The position numbers and the translations under genes were made by a program. From NCBI RefSeq assembly GCF_033568475.1, contig NC_133122.1:82111442-82175441 (forward strand): a stretch of 64,000 nucleotides of DNA, read 5' to 3'. The DNA is from Henckelia pumila. Taxonomy: Eukaryota; Streptophyta; Magnoliopsida; Lamiales; Gesneriaceae. A model generated the notes under the pieces. It was given only the letters and a program-made list of their open reading frames with translations, had not been told where the DNA came from and made no database searches. This document shows, piece by piece, positions 56,319 through 64,000 of the stretch. Position 1 is the stretch's first letter, and every line of letters begins with the position of its first letter.

Positions 56319-58638
56319 TGTAAGGCCCGAAAATATTAAGTTCTTAATTACGGGATTTAAGATTTAAATTCCGAAAATGAGAAAAGAGTTATTTGAAGAA
56401 GTTAAGAAATTTGAGATTTCAATTTCGGGTCAAAATATTTAATTTGAGTATTTTCGGATTTTAAGATTTTGATATCCGGAATTCTTAAATTAAAAGATTA
56501 AAAATATTTGAATTGATATTTATGGAATTTAAGATGTGAATTCCAAGATGATAAATATCAAGGATTTAATTTGAGGATGACAGCCGAGCAAGGACCCATT
56601 TACAAATATTGAATAGTTCAAGGACTAAAGTGCGATAAGTTCCAAAATAATTTAATTTGAATTCGAGAATATTTAATTTGAGAATATTTAGAGTTTAGAA
56701 TTAAATTCTATTATTCTTAAATTATTTAGGATTGAAATTTAATTATATCGCTTGTCTGGGGACTGAATTGCAATTAGGCCAAAGTTCAGGGACTAAACTG
56801 CAAATAGGCCAATATATATCTAAATTCACATATTCCTAGACTTCATTCACGTGGGATTCAGAGGGGAATCAGAAAAGAAACCGTGAGAAAAGAAAAGAGA
56901 AGGGTTAAGCCATTTTTGCCTTTTCAAACTCCGATATCTTTTGATCCGTCTGGTAGAATTTCCAATTGAACATATATTTGCGATCACAGCTCCGAGTGCT
57001 ACGTTTTGATATTTGAATTAAAAATTATCGAAGTTGAATCGACGAGTTCAAGTTCGAATGACTTGAAGTGTTTGAAGTTGAATCAAAAACACCTTCAAGT
57101 AGCACTGATTGAAATGAGCAGATTTTGATGACCGATTTGGCTAGCTTTGAGATACTCAGCATTGGAAACAGATTCAAGATGTTTGAATCGCGATGAAAGG
57201 TATGAGTTGACATTATTCTTGCCAGGTAGAACAACTCGAGAACGTGGTGGTTTTCGAGTTATCCTGAAATCACATACTTACTTGTTTAAGTGTTTTTATG
57301 TGCTTCTTATTATGCCTTGAATGATGTTTGAATGGTGTGTTCAAGATGTGTTAGCTTATTTAATGCATACAGATTATGTTGCATTCATCTTGAACCCTAC
57401 CTTGAATAGCACAGAGGGCAGAATGGCCTAGAGTGCAGATGACGTTTGGAGAACTGTAGTGAGTGGCATGGAATGTAGATTTACTTTCAGAGTCAGATGA
57501 CTCATGGCACGGAATATAGATTTATATCCAGAGCTAGATGACTCACTATAGTTGCACCAAAGTCAGGGAAATTAAGATATTTAACACCACCTCGATTGGG
57601 AGAGTCGGTGGTTAGTTAAAGATTTTATTTCCCGGGATCCCAAGAACTAAGCTTATTGGTATCAAATTTGATAGCCTATTCCTTGGCACATGCATTGCAT
57701 TTATGCATTAACCTAGAGTTTTCTATGGTTTAGAATATGCAGTTATAAATTCTAGCATGTTGTGATATGACATTCTAGATATGAATGTTTTATTATGCTT
57801 TATATGCTATTGCTTTAGATGAATCATTATGCGTTAAGAGTTTAAGAGTCGATGATGATTCTATGATCTACATGTTATTACATGTTTTATGATTTTAGAG
57901 TTTTATAGCATATAGATTTCATATGCTTTCATGATGTATATGCATGTCTTTCATACTGAGATTTATTCTCACCGGAGTTATCCGGCTGTTGCTTTGTTTG
58001 TATGTGTGCATTGCATCAGGTTGGGGCATGATCAAGCTAGAGTTGGCTTGGATAGCTTGAGAAGAGAGATAGCATGTGGTGATTCGGGTTTTAAGCAGAT
58101 GACATGTATTTATGCCTTGGTAAACATGTTAGAAAGCAAGAACAGTTGTATATGTTGTTTTTGTCAAGTATTGATTTATACTTGAGAGTCCATATATTCT
58201 AGATCACTTGATATTAGTATGAATACATGTAAATTATTTAGAAGCATGTTTAGATATATATATGATGTTTGTATGAGATTTGGAATCACTTTGTACAGCA
58301 AAGTTGCATTTTTTTATTTCCTGGACATAGTGCCCGCTCGATCGGGTAAACTCCACGGATCGAGCGCGGGCTGTGATTTCCAAAGCAGAGAAATGAGCTT
58401 TTGGGCTCGCTCGATCGGGTGATTTCCACCGATCGAGCGAGGCCAAAATGAGTGTAGGCCGAGAGTTTGAATATTTAGCTCGCTCGATCGGTAAAGTTTG
58501 CCCGATCGAGCGAGGGGCCTTCTTTAAAAAAAAAAAAATTTTGTTTTAGCTCTTGGTCTATTATTCATGTATTGTTTGATTAATTGTTAATTAATCATTT
58601 AGTTCCCTAAGATGAGATTAGCAATCCGGGTCCCCACA
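56319..58638 (+). repeat. 5' LTR of element B
   Basis: 2320 bp. Three CTCGATCGG/CCGATCGAG hairpins lie at 58334-58516, 120-305 bp before the end, as in A. The minus-strand frame at 57025-57234 repeats in the 3' LTR by copying only. Confidence 0.9.
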
Positions 58639-58643
58639 ACAGG

Positions 58644-58655
58644 TGGTATCAGAGC
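58644..58655 (+). promoter_or_regulatory. Primer-binding site of element B (initiator tRNA-Met type)
   Basis: TGGTATCAGAGC, five bases after the 5' LTR. Confidence 0.9.
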
Positions 58656-61600
58656 ATAAAGTCTTGGACTAAGCTAGAAGTTGAGCGGGGTAGATTGAGT
58701 CGCATGCATTATAGTATTGCATGCGTATGCTTTACTTGTTTTACAGAATTGTATGCGACTCTGATTGTTTGATTGAACACTGCTTGCTTTATCGAGATGC
58801 GAATTACATGCTTATATGCTGATATGTATGCATGATTTCTTGAATTCATTAGAATAAGTGAATTCGTTGCAAGCATGTATTATTTGAAAAAGCATGATAT
58901 TTTGCAAGTATGTGTTCTATTCAGAAGCATGAGATTATATGTATGTTATACTGAAATTGTATTTTATAATCTCTGCCCTATATATTGCTTCTGTTATCGA
59001 ATAAGACAGCTTATGCAGATAGTATGAGAACCTCAGATAGAACAGAACCGTGTTGAGGTAAGGTTTTGAACCGATTGCACTGAGGAGTATGTTAGATGAA
59101 CAACTCCAAAGCTATGAATCATCAACTCAGAAAGATACAGAATATGCTATGTCTAGAAAGAAGTTGATTTGAAGAGCTGGATCAGTTGTTCAAGAGAAGC
59201 ATATTCAGATGAACATAGAACCAGCCTGATTTTATATCAACTCCAGGACTTAGCAAGAAGTTGATGAAGTTGCCAGAAGAAGTACTGAAATTGTTTGGCA
59301 GGTAAGTAAACAGAATTGTTTCTACCCATATATGATAAAGAAGATAGAACAGTAGACTTTGCAGAATAGAAGCATAAGTTGATTTCAAGCCAGTAATAGA
59401 GACACGAAATCATGAACCGATAGTACGAGGCAGAGTTGAATTTTTATTCACGCCTCTATAATTGTGAAAATCTATGATCATCACCTCCACTACAACTTCC
59501 ATAGCAATATAGCTATGAAGCAAGAGATAGTGACAACAAGAGCAAAGATCGAGTCAGCCTAAACGCTAGCAGATGAAGACATATAAGCATAACTCCCCCA
59601 GCTGAAACAGATCAAGAGAAAATTTGAATGACAGATAATGTCATAAGCAAGAAGCAAGTACAAAAAATGAGGCTCAAGTTGTATCATATAAGAATAGTAC
59701 AGATAAGTGAGTTAATTCTAGTTAATCGCTTATATATTGATTTCATAGCATACAGTCATAGATTAGTGATTTGAGATGCTATAATCCGTATCTGATGAGC
59801 CTTTATTCCATATATTTGCTAAGATTTTGCTTTTGAGTAGAAGAAATGCATTTGAATGATTAGACAGATAGACAGAGAAGATAAAATGCAGACTTGAGGA
59901 CATAAGATTGAATATGCTAATATCAGACGTGAGATATTAAGCTAGACTGCATTATAGATATTAATGCAATAACTGAGTACCAGTTACCAGTTGATTGAAT
60001 CCGTGCACTGATAAAGCAATAGACATGACTAGCAATTTATGATATGAGTTTCAAAAATTAGATTTTTGTTATTTCGGTACTGATTATATCACGATGACCG
60101 TGGAAGAATGTCAGTAGAAGTTTAGTCGATATATTGAACTAGTACAGAATTAACCTAGAATTGACAGCTATGTCAGTGGTTAGAATGTACAGAAATAGTT
60201 CAATGACATATTTCGACCTTTCTACGACATGAATGCAGTTCTATATAGAGTGGTGTCTAGTACGAAAGTATTAAGGCAACTCGTATAGAAGAGCATTACG
60301 TGAACTAAAGAACTCCAGAAACAGCTAGAAGATTGAGTAGAAAAGGGTTATTTAGTACCGAAATGATGATTAATTCTATGACAATAAGTTAAGTCGAAAA
60401 GAGTATATTCGACTATTGTCAGCTGAGAATTAAGAAAGGAACTCATATCAATAGCGAATAAGACAAATCAGTTACAGTAGAGCTTTTTCTTCAATTTTGC
60501 TGAAGCTATTCCATCATAAAAATCATGATTCTTGATTTTCTTGCTATCGATTCTGAGGTTTTTGTATTCGACCTCGATCGATTTTGATTGACTCTTATTC
60601 CTTTGCTAGAGTCTGGTTTGATTTACTCGCTTTAAGTTTTGATATGCAAGTGAGTTGTTTTCACTGTGCAGATTTTGTCATTCAGAATGTTTGATTTTGG
60701 GTGACCTTGACTTGAGCGAGTTCCTTTGATTTGAAATTTGAGAATTCTTGATTATTTGATGTGAATATTCCGTTTATCTTGAAGAATTTGGCTTGTAACT
60801 GATAGAAATTCAGATTCAGACTATTAGCAAGATTTCTGGGTTTTAGCTAATTGCTGGATTTATTGGGTACAGATCTGTACTTTTTGAATATTTATGTTTG
60901 GCAGATACTTAAACAATCAGAATTGTTGTGATCCAAGCTAAACTCGAATTAGTTTGGACAGATAAAAGCAACAGATTGATTGAGAACGCTAGATTAAGAT
61001 AAGAGATAAGACAGCAGAGAAGAAAAAATGAATTTTTGCGGTGAATAATCGTTTGATTATGTCAGATATTCTAGATATGGAATATCAGGTTCTGAAAGAA
61101 GCATATGACAACATATTTAATATCCATTCAGTTGTCTAAACATGTATGACTTATATGTAGTCATTACTTGGAAATCAGTATTAATGAAAGAAATGAAAGC
61201 AGATACGACATAATTAACAGTACCAATACGAAAATTCCAGTAAAAGAAGCAGAAAAGAAGAACTCAAGTGGTTTATGTAACAGATTAGTTACATAAGAGT
61301 TGAAATCAGATCAACTTTGTGAACGACTTTAGTTTGAATCTACACGAATCGTCATGATTTTGCGGTTTAGAGTGTAGTAAAGTTGGACAGATTCATGAAT
61401 ATGTTGTATTAGATATGATACAAACATAAAGAAATACTGGTTATGCATTTAGCAAGATGATCAGATTACAGGAATTATGGAAATCTATTGTCGATATAGA
61501 GACTTTAGATTTGTTTTCTAGATTGTGGCATTGATTGTCAGATGTTCTGAGTGTTTGGTTGTATGAGATTTCATTATACCATCCTATGATTAGTGGATTA

Positions 61601-62378
61601 TCAGATGTGATTATCCAGATTTCCGAGGATATTCTCAGAACGATAGTACTAGATTCGGTACTAATTGATTGATTATTTGCCACTTGATTACTATGATTCC
61701 TGTGACAGCTATTTGATAGATATAAAGACTATTTTGATGATTAATTGATCAGAAACACAGAATTGTCTTTATATTGAAACAATCTTACAGAAATATCAGC
61801 TATCAGACCAGATATGAGTCAAGAAACGATAGAGAATGTGAAGATTGCTTCGAACAAAATAAGAATAGAGCAGTATGAACAGAGCTAGTAGATGAGTAAC
61901 AGATAGAGATTTGAAGTCTGAACAGAATGATCAGTTAAGAATTTATTTTCCCAAGCATCATTAGGTTCAGAAAGAGATTTTAGAAGCTATGAGTATTTGA
62001 TCTAGCTAGTTGATTAATACTCAATCGTGAATTGTCAGATAGATGAATTGTTATCCATGTGCATTGGCTGAAGAATATCAGCTAGAATATGTATGTGCAT
62101 TCAATTCAGATACAACAGAAGTCGATAAGATTGTAAGCAAGACAGACTAACTGAGGTAGAATTAGATCACGAGAAAGAGCAACTTAGATCTAAGTTGACT
62201 CAGTGAGTTTATATTTTACAGAAGCAACCAGAAAGAAGAGTAAGATACAATAGAAGAGAAGATATCAGAATAGATATCGAAAGCTCGAAGAATTTGAGTT
62301 AGTATTACTTTAGTCAGCTATACAGTTTACGAGAATCAGCAGTAAGATCGAATGTGATTTCGAGGACGAAATCATTCC
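58656..62378 (+). pseudogene. Decayed gypsy pol remnants inside element B
   Basis: No frame is usable. At 61042-61135 the reading VNNRLIMSDILDMEYQVLKE parallels the integrase zinc region of C. At about 61590-61715 the DNA still aligns with the integrase core around the QSERT segment, with stops and an indel. Near 62180-62240 a trace of the pol C-terminus remains. The order matches A throughout, for example the GTGAGTTGTTTTCACT phrase at about 60650 in B and 14518 in A. Confidence 0.7.
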
Positions 62379-62393
62379 TTAGAGGGGAGGAAT
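62379..62393 (+). promoter_or_regulatory. Polypurine tract of element B
   Basis: TTAGAGGGGAGGAAT precedes the 3' LTR, with a GAGGACGAAAT motif just upstream at about 62361. Confidence 0.9.
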
Positions 62394-64000
62394 TGTAAGG
62401 CCCGAAAATATTAAGTTCTTAATTACGGGATTTAAGATTTAAATTCCGAAAATGAGAAAAGAGTTATTTGAAGAAGTTAAGAAATTTGAGATTTCAATTT
62501 CGGGTCAAAATATTTAATTTGAGTATTTTCGGATTTTAAGATTTTGATATCCGGAATTCTTAAATTAAAAGATTAAAAATATTTGAATTGATATTTATGG
62601 AATTTAAGATGTGAATTCCAAGATGATAAATATCAAGGATTTAATTTGAGGATGACAGCCGAGCAAGGACCCATTTACAAATATTGAATAGTTCAAGGAC
62701 TAAAGTGCGATAAGTTCCGAAATAATTTAATTTGAATTCGAGAATATTTAATTTGAGAATATTTAAAATTTAGAATTAAATTCTATTATTCTTAAATTAT
62801 TTAGGATTGAAATTTAATTATATCGCTTGTCCGGGGACTGAATTGCAATTAGGCCAAAGTTCAGGGACTAAACTGCAAATAGGCCAATATATATCTAAAT
62901 TCACATATTCCTAGACTTCATTCACGTGGGATTCAGAGGGGAATCAGAAAAGAAACCGTGAGAAAAGAAAAGAGAAGGGTTAAGCCATTTTTGCCTTTTC
63001 AAACTCCGATATCTTTTGATCCGTCTGGTAGAATTTCCAATTGAACATATATTTGCGATCACAGCTCCGAGTGCTACGTTTTGATATTTGAATTAAAAAT
63101 TATCGAAGTTGAATCGACGAGTTCAAGTTCGAATGACTTGAAGTGTTTGAAGTTGAATCAAAAACACCTTCAAGTAGCACTGATTGAAATGAGCAGATTT
63201 TGATGACCGATTTGGCTAGCTTTGAGATACTCAGCATTGGAAACAGATTCAAGATGTTTGAATCGCGATGAAAGGTATGAGTTGACATTATTCTTGCCAG
63301 GTAGAACAACTCGAGAACGTGGTGGTTTTCGAGTTATCCTGAAATCACATACTTACTTGTTTAAGTGTTTTTATGTGCTTCTTATTATGCCTTGAATGAT
63401 GTTTGAATGGTGTGTTCAAGATGTGTTAGCTTATTTAATGCATACAGATTATGTTGCATTCATCTTGAACCCTACCTTGAATAGCACAGAGGGCAGAATG
63501 GCCTAGAGTGCAGATGACGTTTGGAGAACTGTAGTGAGTGGCATGGAATGTAGATTTACTTTCAGAGTCAGATGACTCATGGCACGGAATATAGATTTAT
63601 ATCCAGAGCTAGATGACTCACTATAGTTGCACCAAAGTCAGGGAAATTAAGATATTTAACACCACCTCGATTGGGAGAGTCGGTGGTTAGTTAAAGATTT
63701 TATTTCCCGGGATCCCAAGAACTAAGCTTATTGGTATCAAATTTGATAGCCTATTCCTTGGCACATGCATTGCATTTATGCATTAACCTAGAGTTTTCTA
63801 TGGTTTAGAATATGCAGTTATAAATTCTAGCATGTTGTGATATGACATTCTAGATATGAATGTTTTATTATGCTTTATATGCTATTGCTTTAGATGAATC
63901 ATTATGCGTTAAGAGTTTAAGAGTCGATGATGATTCTATGATCTACATGTTATTACATGTTTTATGATTTTAGAGTTTTATAGCATATAGATTTCATATG
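62394..64000 (+). repeat. 3' LTR of element B, truncated by the window end
   Basis: The first 1607 bp of the LTR are nearly identical to 56319-57925. The differences noticed are single-base changes around 62720, 62767-62769 and 62832. Confidence 0.9.

Larger units (their letters stand above)
56319..64000 (+). mobile_element. Element B: young LTR element without coding capacity, continues past the window
   Basis: Same plan as A: 5' LTR 56319-58638 (TGTAAGGCCC...TCCCCACA), PBS TGGTATCAGAGC, interior of ~3.7 kb without gag-pol frames, polypurine tract and 3' LTR from 62394, cut by the window end. By eye the two LTRs differ at only about four positions over the 1.6 kb that can be compared, so insertion was recent. 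The interior is a decayed gypsy pol that aligns with A's. Confidence 0.9.

Noticed and set aside
1..64000. A bacterial-type operon, defence system or phage
   Set aside because: No prokaryotic gene organisation or ribosome binding sites are seen. All recognised coding parts are plant retrotransposon or plant gene fragments.

Overview
This is plant nuclear DNA from a flowering plant, most likely a eudicot. It is AT-rich, intergenic and almost entirely built from nested transposable elements. The Ty3/gypsy, Copia and CACTA signatures are plant types, and primer sites matching plant tRNA-iMet and tRNA-Asp are present. I see no intact single-copy host gene, no rRNA or tRNA gene and no CRISPR array. 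The real coding content is decayed retrotransposon gag-pol plus fragments of host genes carried inside a CACTA transposon.

Layout. The backbone is a minus-strand Tat-like Ty3/gypsy element, 'G'. Its 5' LTR lies near 50.4-51.0 kb, with gag, protease, RT, RNase H and integrase running leftwards to 38.8 kb. Beyond the integrase come an array of ~67-bp tandem repeats and the end of a plus-strand ORF near 21.1-21.4 kb, which resembles the antisense ORF of Tat elements. Three elements appear to have landed in G. (1) 'H' is a gypsy element of which only the 3' end and a ~3.5-kb LTR are in the window (1-21078). (2) 'C' is a decayed gypsy element (22571-38408, TSD CCAGA) inserted in the tandem repeats. 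(3) 'E' is an Athila-like gag-protease-only element (40599-47133, TSD ACGTG) inserted in the RT/RNase H region. The H LTR is itself split by a reverse Copia solo LTR, 'I' (2155-9904, TSD GGTAG), and by a 9.2-kb element 'A' (10205-19412, TSD GTCCT). I carries a 5.9-kb non-autonomous CACTA transposon (3502-9400, TSD CCA), so nesting is four deep. C carries a reverse solo LTR 'D-prime' (27829-29217, TSD CAGAC) and the structurally odd element 'D' (30962-37593, TSD GACTT).

Right of G there is a decayed LTR-like sequence 'J' holding a reverse E-family solo LTR (51795-53095). An unclassified AT-rich stretch follows, then a short Copia/TRIM-like LTR fragment 'K' interrupted by element 'B' (56319 to beyond the window). 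B is a close relative of A.

Most interesting points. A and B belong to one family whose pol is wrecked in shared ways, yet B's two LTRs are nearly identical, which points to recent trans-mobilisation of a non-autonomous family. The CACTA element carries fragments resembling a plasma-membrane H+-ATPase, a SAC3-family protein and a TLC-domain protein. D is bounded by two U5 ends, because its 5' LTR is replaced by an inverted LTR, yet it has a perfect TSD. D- and E-family LTRs carry arrays of CG-rich motifs directly upstream of the TATA box; in D these are TCGGA-N3-TCCGA dyads.

All boundaries and comparisons were made by eye. Family names rest on recognised motifs, not on database searches.
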